DNA from: Leptospira jelokensis
GTDB taxonomy: Bacteria > Spirochaetota > Leptospiria > Leptospirales > Leptospiraceae
Direction of reading: 5' to 3'
NCBI RefSeq assembly: GCF_004769635.1
Contig: NZ_RQGH01000011.1
Coordinates: 271,501-335,500 of the forward strand
DNA length: 64,000 nt
A program made the position numbers and the translations under genes. Positions 28,436 to 39,504 of the stretch are shown here, in pieces (the stretch's first letter is position 1; each line of letters opens with the position of its first letter). Below the pieces are notes generated by a model. It saw only the letters and a program-made list of their open reading frames with translations. It was not told the origin of the DNA and ran no database searches.

Positions 28436-28472
28436 CTTAGTTTCAACTAAGAATGTTCTGAAAAAATTTCAG
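28436..28472 (+). promoter_or_regulatory. Two adjacent inverted repeats upstream of the complex III operon
   Basis: CTTAGTT-TC-AACTAAG (28436-28451) and CTGAAA-AAA-TTTCAG (28458-28472) lie side by side about 115 bases before actA. The 337-bp gap from 28249 to 28585 otherwise holds only the terminator. Positioned as possible operators or activator sites; no convincing sigma-70 promoter was seen between them and the gene. Confidence 0.42.
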
Positions 28473-28585
28473 ATTATGTCTCTTTTTATGTTTTTTCGCA
28501 TCCAAAACCCTTACATACTTGCTTTTTTTCGGATTTTACCTTTCCTTGTCAGAAGACAGTGTAAACGGATTCAGGAAATCTGCGA

Positions 28586-29098
28586 ATGAATATAAAAATA
28601 CTCAAGATCTCTGTGCCTATCGTTGCTGTAGCAGCGCTTGCATATTTGATTTTTTCACCTAGCCGTTATGTGGGCTATTCACCCGACCAGCCCATCCCCT
28701 TCAACCATAAGATACATGCAGGCGATAACAAGATCGACTGTAAGTATTGCCATACTGGCGTTGAAAACTCGGCCCATGCCACAGTTCCCCCAAGTTCCAC
28801 TTGTATGAACTGCCATGGAGCAGGTAACGTAGCGGGAAACCAAGAACATGTTAAGTGGCTCAAAGCTCAATACGATAGTAACACTCCAGTTTCCTGGGTG
28901 AAGGTCCATGACCAACCAGACTTCGTATACTTCAACCACTCAAGACACGTGCAACGCGGCGTTGATTGTTCCACATGTCATGGCAACATGGCAGAGATGG
29001 TAAAGGTTAGACAGTCCAAGTCCCTCAATATGGGATTTTGTGTCGATTGCCATAGAGAGAACAATGCTCCTAACGATTGTTCTACGTGCCACAGATAA
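28586..29098 (+). CDS. actA: ActA, pentaheme cytochrome c subunit of alternative complex III
   Basis: A 170-residue protein with one N-terminal membrane helix acting as an uncleaved anchor (residues about 8-25) and five CxxCH heme sites: CKYCH, CMNCH, CSTCH, CVDCH and CSTCH, the last near the C-terminus. This is the layout of ActA in alternative complex III, a quinol:cytochrome c (or copper protein) oxidoreductase unrelated to the bc1 complex. It is the first gene of a six-gene act cluster. Electrons would leave through ActA and ActE. Confidence 0.93.
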   Translation: MNIKILKISVPIVAVAALAYLIFSPSRYVGYSPDQPIPFNHKIHAGDNKIDCKYCHTGVENSAHATVPPSSTCMNCHGAGNVAGNQEHVKWLKAQYDSNTPVSWVKVHDQPDFVYFNHSRHVQRGVDCSTCHGNMAEMVKVRQSKSLNMGFCVDCHRENNAPNDCSTCHR

Positions 29099-29119
29099 TC
29101 GGGAGACAAGTAATAATTT

Positions 29120-32248
<3,129 letters not shown>

Positions 32249-32267
32249 CAGGGAGAACACAAAGGGA

Positions 32268-33641
32268 ATGTCATTAACACAAGCAGTTAGAGATAAATTA
32301 GATATCCCCGACCTGGTCACAGGCGGGAAATCGCTTAAAGATGTAACCGTTGATATCGCAAAACCAAACGAAGATTTCCCAACCAAACTTTGGTGGAATA
32401 CTTTCTTGTTGGTTCTTACGATCACCCTGATTGACGTAGCCATTATCGGTTATTTGTTTTACGAAGGCCTTTACCTCCTTGGGATCAACAACCCAGTTGG
32501 TTGGGGATTTTTCGTCGTTAACTTCGTATTTTGGATTGGTATCGGTCACGCAGGAACTTTGATTTCTGCCGTTTTATACCTGTTCCGCCAAGGTTGGAGA
32601 ACAGGGATCAACCGTGCTGCGGAAGCGATGACCATCTTTGCCGTTCTTGTAGCGGCATCGAACCTCATCCTCCACGTCGGTCGTCCATGGCTTGGATTTT
32701 GGCTCTTTCCATATCCAAACGAAAGAGGTCCACTTTGGGTGAACTTCCGTTCCCCACTGATCTGGGATACATTTGCGGTTTCCACATACCTTTCGATTTC
32801 GATGGTGTTCTGGTATTTGGGTCTTATCCCTGACCTTGCAACACTCAGAGATCGTGCCACAGAAACTTGGAGAAAGAACTTATACAACATCCTCGCCTTT
32901 GGTTGGGTTGGATCGGCGAGAGCTTGGTCTCATTTGGAAATCGTTTCCATGATCCTTGCAGCACTTTCCACTCCACTCGTTCTTTCGGTGCATACGATCG
33001 TATCCTTCGACTTCGCGGTTTCCATCCTCCCAGGTTGGCACACGACCATCTTCCCTCCATACTTCGTTGCCGGTGCGATTTTCTCCGGATTTGCGATGGT
33101 GGTAACCCTTATGGTCATTGCTCGTGAAGTGTTCAACTTAAAGAACTACATCACGATGAAACACTTGGACAACATGAATAAAATCATGATGGTGACAGGT
33201 CTTATCGTAGGTCTTGCTTACGGAACAGAGTTTTTCATCGCTTGGTATTCTGGAAACGAATATGAAGGATTTGCATTCTGGAACAGAGCATTTGGACCGT
33301 ATGGTTGGGCTTACTTCATTATGATCTCCTGTAACGTATTGTCACCGCAAGTTTTCTGGTTCCGCAAACTTCGTTACAACATCCCAGTGATGTTTATTGC
33401 CTCACTTGTGGTAAACGTGGGTATGTGGTTTGAACGATTTGTGATCATGATGACACTGAACCGTGACTTTTTACCATCCAGTTGGGCCATGTATACACCA
33501 AGTCTTTTCGACTACGCGATGTTAATCGGAACGTTTGGTATCTTCTTTACTCTCTTCCTTCTCTGGTGCCGAATCATGCCAGTGATTGCCATTGCAGAAG
33601 TAAAAACAGTGATGCCACAAAAAGAAGGAGCACACCACTAG
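32268..33641 (+). CDS. actC: ActC, NrfD-like membrane subunit
   Basis: A 457-residue polytopic membrane protein with about ten predicted helices, belonging to the NrfD/PsrC family. It begins 19 bases after actB with GGGAG as ribosome-binding site. In alternative complex III, ActC and ActF are the two NrfD-like subunits, and ActC is thought to hold the quinol-oxidising site and a proton path. It contains the acidic and His-rich helices typical of the family (for example [10 protein letters not shown]). Part of the act operon. Confidence 0.93.
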   Translation: MSLTQAVRDKLDIPDLVTGGKSLKDVTVDIAKPNEDFPTKLWWNTFLLVLTITLIDVAIIGYLFYEGLYLLGINNPVGWGFFVVNFVFWIGIGHAGTLISAVLYLFRQGWRTGINRAAEAMTIFAVLVAASNLILHVGRPWLGFWLFPYPNERGPLWVNFRSPLIWDTFAVSTYLSISMVFWYLGLIPDLATLRDRATETWRKNLYNILAFGWVGSARAWSHLEIVSMILAALSTPLVLSVHTIVSFDFAVSILPGWHTTIFPPYFVAGAIFSGFAMVVTLMVIAREVFNLKNYITMKHLDNMNKIMMVTGLIVGLAYGTEFFIAWYSGNEYEGFAFWNRAFGPYGWAYFIMISCNVLSPQVFWFRKLRYNIPVMFIASLVVNVGMWFERFVIMMTLNRDFLPSSWAMYTPSLFDYAMLIGTFGIFFTLFLLWCRIMPVIAIAEVKTVMPQKEGAHH

Positions 33642-33642
33642 T

Positions 33643-34209
33643 ATGTATCTTCCAAAATTAGAACAGTTTCACAAATACAAAGAAATGGATGAAGGTGTAC
33701 TCGGGATTTTTGACACTCCTGAAGCCATTATGCATGCTGCGGAGAAAACAAAGGCAAAGGATTACATCGGATTCGATTGTATCCTCCCTTACCCAGTGCA
33801 CGGAATAGACGAAGCCATGGGAACACCAAGGTCAGGTCTTCCTTGGGTCACTTTCTTTGCTGGGATTTTTGGATGCACCATTGGGATTTTATTCCAATAC
33901 CTAACACATGCACATGACTGGCCTCTCAATATTTCGGGAAAGTCTCTCAATGCATGGTTTGCGTATGTGCCAATCATCTTTGAATTAACTGTATTCTCGG
34001 CAGGGATTTATACCGTTGCTGCTTTATGTTTTTTAAGCGGTATTCCCAAAGCAACTCGTCGTATCCTTCACCCGGATTTGACGTCTCATAAATTCGGCCT
34101 TTGGATTCCAAAGTCTGCAAAGGGTTATAACGAGTCCGATGTGGTTTCGTTTGTAAAAAGCCTTGGCGGATCCGAAGTCACCGTAGTGAAACCGGAGAAC
34201 CAAAAATGA
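33643..34209 (+). CDS. actD: ActD, DUF3341 membrane subunit
   Basis: A 188-residue protein with a soluble N-terminal domain (residues 1-60, containing DCILPYPVHGIDEAMG, the core of DUF3341) followed by two membrane helices and a short cytoplasmic C-terminus. It is the ActD subunit of alternative complex III, which carries no cofactor and sits beside ActC in the membrane. It starts one base after actC and overlaps actE by four bases, so stoichiometric translation is likely. Confidence 0.93.
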   Translation: MYLPKLEQFHKYKEMDEGVLGIFDTPEAIMHAAEKTKAKDYIGFDCILPYPVHGIDEAMGTPRSGLPWVTFFAGIFGCTIGILFQYLTHAHDWPLNISGKSLNAWFAYVPIIFELTVFSAGIYTVAALCFLSGIPKATRRILHPDLTSHKFGLWIPKSAKGYNESDVVSFVKSLGGSEVTVVKPENQK

Positions 34210-34793
34210 AACAAAACATCTTTCGAGTTTTCGCACTCGCGGCAGTCGTTTTTGTCGCAAACTGTGATTATAAAACTCCTGTTTATGAATACTTTCCGAA
34301 TATGTATGACTCTCCTGCAAGAGAGTCACAAGAGGATGATTCGTTTGCATCCAATGGATCGGCTTCGCGTATCCCACCCAAAGGTGCGATCCCAGTCGGA
34401 TACTATCCATACCCTTATGCAACTGTGGCGACACCAGACTTACTCAATGGTCCTGACAAAGGGTTAAAGAACCCGATCGCTAAAGCGAGCTTAGGGGACC
34501 TGATGATTGGAGAAAAACGCTACCAAACATACTGTACCCCATGCCATGGAGTACAAGGTTTAGGAAATGGAAATGTTGTTGGACCAGCTCCAAGATTTGA
34601 AGGTCCTGTGCCTGCACTTGTCTCTGATATTGTGAAAGGTTGGACTGATGGACAAATCTACCACATCATCACGATGGGCCGGGGTCGCATGGGAAGTTAT
34701 GCTTACCAGATCGAGCCAGAAGACAGATGGAAGCTCATTGCTTACATCCGCAAACTTCAAGAATATGAAGTGAAAAATAAAAAGGCGAACTAG
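34206..34793 (+). CDS. actE: ActE, monoheme cytochrome c lipoprotein
   Basis: A 195-residue exported protein. The signal peptide ends VANC, a lipobox, so it is likely a lipoprotein. A single heme site CTPCHG lies near residue 104-109, and MGRGRMGSYAYQI near residue 158-170 probably supplies the axial methionine. In alternative complex III, ActE is the monoheme subunit that, with ActA, passes electrons to the terminal acceptor. It overlaps actD by four bases. Confidence 0.92.
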   Translation: MKQNIFRVFALAAVVFVANCDYKTPVYEYFPNMYDSPARESQEDDSFASNGSASRIPPKGAIPVGYYPYPYATVATPDLLNGPDKGLKNPIAKASLGDLMIGEKRYQTYCTPCHGVQGLGNGNVVGPAPRFEGPVPALVSDIVKGWTDGQIYHIITMGRGRMGSYAYQIEPEDRWKLIAYIRKLQEYEVKNKKAN

Positions 34794-34801
34794 GGGAAAT
34801 T

Positions 34802-36052
34802 ATGAGCTCTACAAAAGCAGCGAAACTAGACGAATCATTATTGCAGTTCAAACTGCCAGTGTCCGTTCGTAATGCACTCATTGCCATGATCGGAGTGGGA
34901 GTGGTGAGTTTTCTCATCGCCTTTTTTGGATTTGGACATGAGACGTCTCGCCATATGGACGAGGCTGGTCATTTCCACCATACGAATTTAGGATACCATA
35001 TTTTACTCATTGGCGCTTACTTCGTGATTGGACTTGCCATTACAGGAATTTTCTTTACGGCAATCCAACACCTAACAGGATCTCAGTGGTCTGTAACGGT
35101 TCGTAGGATTTTTGAAACATACGGACTTTTTGCACCAGTGGCAGGACTTCTACTTGTAGGTGTGATCTTTGGCATGCATGATTTGTATGAATGGGCAGAT
35201 GCTAGTGTTCGTGAAAACGACCACCTCATCCACCACAAAGCAGGTTATTTAAATCCAACTGCTTTCATCATCCGATGTGTACTATTCATTGGTGTGTGGT
35301 CTGTGTTTGCTTACATTTTCCACGGAAAATCGGTAGGCCAAGACAAAGACAAAGTTGTAGATACCACAAAGACTCTTGCCAAGATTTCGGGAGGGTTCAT
35401 CCTCTTCTTCGCATTGTCCTGGTGCCTCATGTCATTTGATTTACTCATGTCACTTTCCCCACATTGGTTCTCAACCATGTTTGGTGTGTATGCGTTTGCC
35501 GGTGCGTTCCAAACTTCTCTTGCATCGTATTTGATTGTCATTGCGATTCTCAAGAAAAATGGATTTCTCGGCGAAGCAGTGAATGAAAACCATTACCATG
35601 ACATTGCAAAGTTTTTACTTGGAATGACAACGTTTTGGGCCTATGTGGGATTCTCTCAGTTTATGCTCATTTGGTATGCAAACATCCCAGAAGAAACTTT
35701 TTTCTATGAGATGCGTATGACTGGAGGTTGGGGGTACACAACACTTATCCTTCCATTTGTGAAGTTTGTGATTCCGTTCCTACTATTACTCAATCGTCCA
35801 AACAAACGAAACATCGATTTCCTTTGGAAACTTGCGGCTTGGATCTTACTTGTTCAGTTCTTTGAACTTTTCTGGTTGGTATTCCCTGCAAACTTTGAAA
35901 AATTTTCAATCCTTCACTTTGTTTTAGCTTTCGGCGGCACTGTGGGTGTGGTTGGTCTTTTTGGTTTCTTTGTCTTCAAAAAGTTCGAAAAACATAGTTT
36001 AGTTCCGGTTGGTGACCCTCGTTTGGACGAGTGCCTTCACCACCACCAATAG
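34802..36052 (+). CDS. actF: ActF, second NrfD-like membrane subunit
   Basis: A 416-residue polytopic membrane protein with about ten helices, homologous to ActC and placed after actE as in other act operons. It has a His-rich first periplasmic loop (HMDEAGHFHH) and the conserved HWFSTMFGVY and GFSQFMLIWYANIPEET blocks of the ActF family. ActF likely forms the second proton path and binds the complex partner. It is followed by an SH3 lipoprotein gene starting within 11 bases. Confidence 0.92.
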   Translation: MSSTKAAKLDESLLQFKLPVSVRNALIAMIGVGVVSFLIAFFGFGHETSRHMDEAGHFHHTNLGYHILLIGAYFVIGLAITGIFFTAIQHLTGSQWSVTVRRIFETYGLFAPVAGLLLVGVIFGMHDLYEWADASVRENDHLIHHKAGYLNPTAFIIRCVLFIGVWSVFAYIFHGKSVGQDKDKVVDTTKTLAKISGGFILFFALSWCLMSFDLLMSLSPHWFSTMFGVYAFAGAFQTSLASYLIVIAILKKNGFLGEAVNENHYHDIAKFLLGMTTFWAYVGFSQFMLIWYANIPEETFFYEMRMTGGWGYTTLILPFVKFVIPFLLLLNRPNKRNIDFLWKLAAWILLVQFFELFWLVFPANFEKFSILHFVLAFGGTVGVVGLFGFFVFKKFEKHSLVPVGDPRLDECLHHHQ

Positions 36053-36062
36053 GAGAATTGTT

Positions 36063-36578
36063 TTGAAACAAAAATTAGTAACACTACTTATTGTTGGAAT
36101 GAGCGTAACCGCTTGTTCCAAAAACGCTGAAGTGACTTGGCACAAAAATTGTGATGCCAAAACCAACAAAGCAAGTTTGGATTTTACAGTTCCATTGTAT
36201 TCAGAACCAGATTCTAATTCGAAAGTAGTAGAGTTTGTCCCTGTTGGAACGGTTGTAAAAGTATTTGATGCACGTAATCATAACGTATGGGCACCGAAGT
36301 ATTTTGTGAAAATTCAAACTGCGAAAAACGAAGGTTATATGAGCCCTAAATGTTTTGTTGTCGGACAAGATCCGGCAAAAAGCGTTTGGAGGTATTCAAA
36401 AGGTCTAGTCACTGATTCTAAACCTTTTTACGATCCAAGTGACAAAGCTCATTACCCAAGAGGGACTGAGTATTCAAACTTAAAGGACCTTTCAAAAGAA
36501 AAAATCCCTTTATCTGAACTCACAAAAGGTTTGGAAGAAGGGCCATATGTTAACAAAAACATGTTAAAACAAAACTAA
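36063..36578 (+). CDS. SH3-like lipoprotein at the end of the complex III operon
   Basis: About 171 residues. TTG 36063 gives a signal peptide ending VTAC, a lipobox; a start at 36009 would overlap actF and add 18 unrelated residues. GGAG at 36052-36055 lies seven bases upstream. Residues about 40-105 have the pattern of a bacterial SH3 domain (LYSEPDSNSKVVEFVPVGT, then GYMSPKCF). It takes the place of actG or oxidase genes seen elsewhere. Its role is unknown; because the operon ends here it may help anchor or assemble the complex. Confidence 0.7.
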   Translation: MKQKLVTLLIVGMSVTACSKNAEVTWHKNCDAKTNKASLDFTVPLYSEPDSNSKVVEFVPVGTVVKVFDARNHNVWAPKYFVKIQTAKNEGYMSPKCFVVGQDPAKSVWRYSKGLVTDSKPFYDPSDKAHYPRGTEYSNLKDLSKEKIPLSELTKGLEEGPYVNKNMLKQN

Positions 36579-36604
36579 ACTGTTTTTGTAAAAGAATGGT
36601 AGAA

Positions 36605-36636
36605 AATTGTTAGAGGGAATCATTCCGCTAACAATT
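36605..36636 (+). other. Compound inverted repeat between stop codon and terminator
   Basis: AATTGTTAG (36605-36613) pairs with CTAACAATT (36628-36636), and inside it GGAAT pairs with ATTCC. It precedes the terminator by only 10 bases and could act as an mRNA 3'-end stabiliser. Confidence 0.5.
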
Positions 36637-36646
36637 CTTCCGAAAA

Positions 36647-36678
36647 AGACCCAAGGGAAACTTTGGGTCTTTTTTTTT
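36647..36678. terminator. Terminator of the complex III operon
   Basis: AGACCCAA and TTGGGTCT form an 8-bp stem (36647-36654/36663-36670), followed by eight T residues on the plus strand. The minus strand also carries a short T-run (five T), so it may serve the convergent gene too. Confidence 0.85.
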
Positions 36679-36701
36679 TAGAGGGTACCTTCGATTGTTA
36701 G

Positions 36702-37115
36702 TTACCCTTTCAGGTTTTCTTCTGATTTTGTGAGAGTGAATCCTTCATAGAATACAATTGCCAATATCACAATCTTTTCCCAAATAAAATAGAAGGCACC
36801 AATGGTTTGGATCTCATTCCAATGTTTGATGAGGAAAAACATGGACAATCCACAATAACCCAAGTTTCCAATGATCACACCAACTAAAAATAATTTCCAT
36901 TGTTTTGGCCTTTGGATGAAGCAGGTATTGGAATAAAAAAACAAAAACCCGGCAAAAATTCCTAAGTTATAAAGTGCATCCAGCGGCATTCCAAATATGG
37001 GCTGAAAGGGAACGATCACCGCAAATAACACGAGTAAGGAAATGGATGCTCCGAAGGCATCGAGAAAAAAAATGGTATGGGGTTGGAAATGTTTGAAAAG
37101 TTTTTGTAACATCAA
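36702..37115 (-). CDS. Small four-helix membrane protein of unknown function
   Basis: A 137-residue protein with four predicted membrane helices and short loops; the first loop has LDAFGASISLL. The pattern is similar to the DUF-type integral membrane proteins found near regulators, but I recognise no family. It is convergent with the complex III operon and shares the terminator region. The 323-bp gap that follows (37116-37438) contains only the MarR operator and a promoter candidate. Confidence 0.65.
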   Translation of the reverse strand: MMLQKLFKHFQPHTIFFLDAFGASISLLVLFAVIVPFQPIFGMPLDALYNLGIFAGFLFFYSNTCFIQRPKQWKLFLVGVIIGNLGYCGLSMFFLIKHWNEIQTIGAFYFIWEKIVILAIVFYEGFTLTKSEENLKG

Positions 37116-37377
37116 TTGAATCCTAGTTTGTTATACTCCTAATTTTCGAAAAGAGCAGCGTTTCACTTTTTCCCCTATAACCGCAGTTTACGATAGGAGT
37201 TAGATCCACATTCACCAAATGTAACCTTTTTTGTAATCCATTTCACCAAGAAAAAATTTGTTTTTGATTTTTCATACAGATTGGATTCGAACGAATAATC
37301 TAGGATTTCCCTGGTCCAAATGCATCATAAGGACTATCCAAAATCCAATCATTGATCCGAATTTCGAAATTTATAGA
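37116..37377. other. Gene-free spacer
   Basis: Upstream of the marR promoter. It is A/T-rich and contains no frame, repeat or RNA-like structure that I can support. Confidence 0.4.
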
Positions 37378-37428
37378 TTTACAAGAAATATATATCTTAG
37401 ATACTAAGATAATTATCAAGTAAGATAA
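37378..37428 (+). promoter_or_regulatory. Promoter and operator of the marR gene
   Basis: TATCTTAGATACTAAGATA at 37393-37411 is a perfect 8-3-8 palindrome, the size of a MarR-family operator. It overlaps a -10-like GATACT (37400-37405), 16 bases after TTTACA (37378-37383), and a further half site TAAGATAA lies at 37421-37428. The position 28 bases before the marR start points to autoregulation. Confidence 0.62.
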
Positions 37429-37438
37429 ATGAGCTCTA

Positions 37439-37894
37439 ATGGAAATTGAAGATTTTAAAAAAACAACACGTCTGTATTTTGAAACTGCACTTACTATGCA
37501 CGAAACCATCGCTCGGCATGTTGGGCTTTCTGGGACAGACCATAAATATTTAGGATACTTGATTGAGAATGGTGAGATGTCAGCTGGTGAACTGACAAAA
37601 TTGACTGGGCTTTCAACTGGTGCAATCACCGGAGTCATTGATCGTTTAGAAAAAGCAAAATTAGTAAAAAGAAAATTTTTACCTTCTGATCGAAGGAAGG
37701 TAATCATTGTTCCAAATTTGGAAAAAGCAAACCAATTGTTTTCACCTATCTTTAAAAAATTACAAAAAGAAACAGAACAATTGATCAATAGTTTTTCCAA
37801 TCGAGAATTAGAAGTAGTCCATCGGTATTTTGAATCTGCGATAGGGATCATGGATAAAGTTTCAAAAAATTTAAAGGAAAAGAATGAGATATGA
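37439..37894 (+). CDS. MarR-family transcriptional regulator
   Basis: A 151-residue winged-helix regulator. The helix-turn-helix segment GELTKLTGLSTGAITGVIDRLEKAKLV (residues about 53-80 in overview) and the wing KRKFLPSDRRKVII with its D-x-R-x-x dipeptide are the family hallmarks. MarR proteins are dimeric repressors released by small molecules such as phenolics or by oxidation; no ligand can be inferred. It likely represses itself and the next gene, whose ATG overlaps its stop (ATGA). A perfect palindrome precedes it. Confidence 0.9.
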   Translation: MEIEDFKKTTRLYFETALTMHETIARHVGLSGTDHKYLGYLIENGEMSAGELTKLTGLSTGAITGVIDRLEKAKLVKRKFLPSDRRKVIIVPNLEKANQLFSPIFKKLQKETEQLINSFSNRELEVVHRYFESAIGIMDKVSKNLKEKNEI

Positions 37895-38178
37895 ATGGTA
37901 GTTTTGAAAAATATTTTGTAATCATGTCTTCGATTGGGATTCAGGAGGTAACAAATTTTATCGGTAACCATTCCTTGTTGATTGCCAAGTATTCTTTATT
38001 TTTAAATTTATTAATTTATTTTTTGATGAATGGAGCGCAAATATTTGAAACTTTAGTTTTTGTTCCGCGTTGGGCTAGTGGTCAAGAACCAAACTTGGGA
38101 ATTCTGAATTACTTTCGGGTTTTTATTTTTATTGGAATTTCGATTTTGATGATTCCGCTCGTCTTAAAAATTATGTAG
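37891..38178 (+). CDS. Small membrane protein coupled to marR, possibly truncated
   Basis: A 95-residue protein with two or three hydrophobic segments (residues about 28-50 and 70-93). It overlaps the marR stop by four bases, so it is probably the regulated partner. The segment MNGAQIFETLVFVPRWASG has the look of an integral membrane family of about 150 residues, so the protein may be C-terminally truncated; downstream DNA holds remnants of other genes. A 7-bp hairpin (38178-38200) lies at its stop. I do not recognise the family with certainty. Confidence 0.55.
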   Translation: MNGSFEKYFVIMSSIGIQEVTNFIGNHSLLIAKYSLFLNLLIYFLMNGAQIFETLVFVPRWASGQEPNLGILNYFRVFIFIGISILMIPLVLKIM

Positions 38179-38223
38179 GTGAATGGTTAATGCATTCACC
38201 CACATGGATTCATACCTCTGTTT

Positions 38224-38445
38224 TTAAAAATTCCAGAAAAGGCCTTTAACTTTTGGATTTCGTAACGAGATTCCTGCGAAGAGAAGGATTCCAATGTAAA
38301 CAGGAAATAGGGTGTGGCTCCATAGTGGATTATCGACTCGTAAGTGGATGGTAACGGCACCCTCTAGATAACCTGTGAGTAGGAGGGCTCCAATGGCTGC
38401 GGTTTTAGGAATGGCCAGATGAATTTGTTTCGAAGGGTTGTCCGC
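38224..38445 (-). pseudogene. DoxX-like gene remnant (C-terminal part)
   Basis: On the minus strand an open frame of 73 codons, with no start codon at its 5' end, reads a coherent membrane-protein C-terminus: AAIGALLLTGYLEGAVTIH, then NPLWSHTLFPVYIGILLFAG and a closing LRNPKVKGLF. This matches the last half of DoxX-like family proteins, which have LTGYLGGA and a LFP-IYFG helix. An in-frame TGA (38446-38448) lies directly upstream. The 5' half is missing and its place is taken by a TetR remnant on the other strand. It was not found as an ATG-started frame, which is why a start-based search misses it. Confidence 0.7.
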
Positions 38446-38723
38446 TCAATAATTTAGGTCAAGAAATGCCTTCAATTGATCCTGAATTCCAAAAAAAAGC
38501 CAAAGAACTTTTGTCCAATTGGATTCAGAACACCAAAACCTTTTTGTATATAGCCAGAAAGAAAAAAATCATAAAGCCAAATACAGATACATTCAAACTT
38601 GCAGAGTTTATCGTAACCTTCCAAGAAGCTACATTCGCCATGGATAAGGTAATGAATGATCGTAATGTTTATGATTCTTTATATTGTTCGTTTCGAGACC
38701 ATCTTCGATCGCTTTGCCATTGA
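38409..38723 (+). pseudogene. TetR-family regulator remnant (C-terminal part)
   Basis: The frame reads FVSKGCPLNNLGQEM and continues with a helix-rich segment ending FRDHLRSLCH. GCPLNNL-x-x-EM is the junction seen in the ligand-binding domain of many TetR regulators, and the following helices fit their C-terminal half. The DNA-binding N-terminal half is absent, and an in-frame TAG at 38406-38408 precedes it. An ATG at 38466 could still yield an 85-residue peptide, but the protein would have no DNA-binding domain. The left end meets the DoxX-like remnant on the other strand. Confidence 0.72.
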
Positions 38724-38754
38724 CATTTCGTTCAAAGAGATTATACTCCCTCAC

Positions 38755-39408
38755 ATGGGTCAAAAACGTGCGATTGCTACCTCCGCCTCTGAAGAACGAT
38801 TGGAAAAATTATTGGAAGAAAGGTTAAGCCCCGGCTCTAACCAAGACTTCATCGACAAACGAATTTGGGATTTGTTTGGAGAAACATGGTGTGTGATGTT
38901 TACCGACCTTTCTGGATTCTCTAGGGGAGTTGCCAAATTTGGAATCATTCATTTTTTACAAACCATCTATGAATCCCAACGAATCCTCATCCCAGTCTTA
39001 GATGAGTTTGATGGAATCCTTATGAAAGATGAAGGGGATAGCCTAATGGTTCTCTTTCGAAATACCAACAAAGCGATCCAATGTGCCATCCAGATGCAAA
39101 AAGCCTGTAAACGCTACAATGAAGGACGGGTTCTGGAAGAACAGATCCTCCTCTGTGTAGGCCTAGGGTATGGCAAAATTTTAAAAATTGGAGATACAGA
39201 TGTATTTGGAGCAGAAGTGAACGCTGCATCCAAGTTAGGGGAAGATACTGCAAAAGCTTGGGAGATTCTTGTGACGAATGCGGTAAAAGAAAACGCAGAT
39301 GAAACTACCGATTTTGATTTTGAACCGATTAAAGAAATTCCACCTGGCTCCGATGGTGCTTTTAAACTTGTGTATACCCTGGATGAACCAAAGTGGGTTG
39401 TTTTGTAA
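38755..39408 (+). CDS. Class III adenylate/guanylate cyclase-domain protein
   Basis: A 217-residue soluble protein that is essentially one cyclase homology domain. The two metal-binding Asp residues are Asp51 (FTDLSGFS) and Asp95 (KDEGDS), and the VNAASKL segment provides the conserved Asn of the active site. It would convert ATP (or GTP) to the cyclic nucleotide. The frame is open upstream to 38656 through the TetR remnant, but ATG 38755 begins the domain. No sensory domain is fused, so input must come from a partner or expression level. Confidence 0.85.
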   Translation: MGQKRAIATSASEERLEKLLEERLSPGSNQDFIDKRIWDLFGETWCVMFTDLSGFSRGVAKFGIIHFLQTIYESQRILIPVLDEFDGILMKDEGDSLMVLFRNTNKAIQCAIQMQKACKRYNEGRVLEEQILLCVGLGYGKILKIGDTDVFGAEVNAASKLGEDTAKAWEILVTNAVKENADETTDFDFEPIKEIPPGSDGAFKLVYTLDEPKWVVL

Positions 39409-39504
39409 ATAGCCACCTTCCCTTAGAGACCAAGATCTCAAACGAAAGGATTACAATTTTGAATCTGGTAGATGGAACTTGTACATTCAAATTAGAAATC
39501 TGAT

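Noticed and set aside
37300..37971. A 223-codon minus-strand frame covering marR
   Set aside because: marR has a clear helix-turn-helix, operator and coupled downstream gene. The antisense frame has no recognisable domain.
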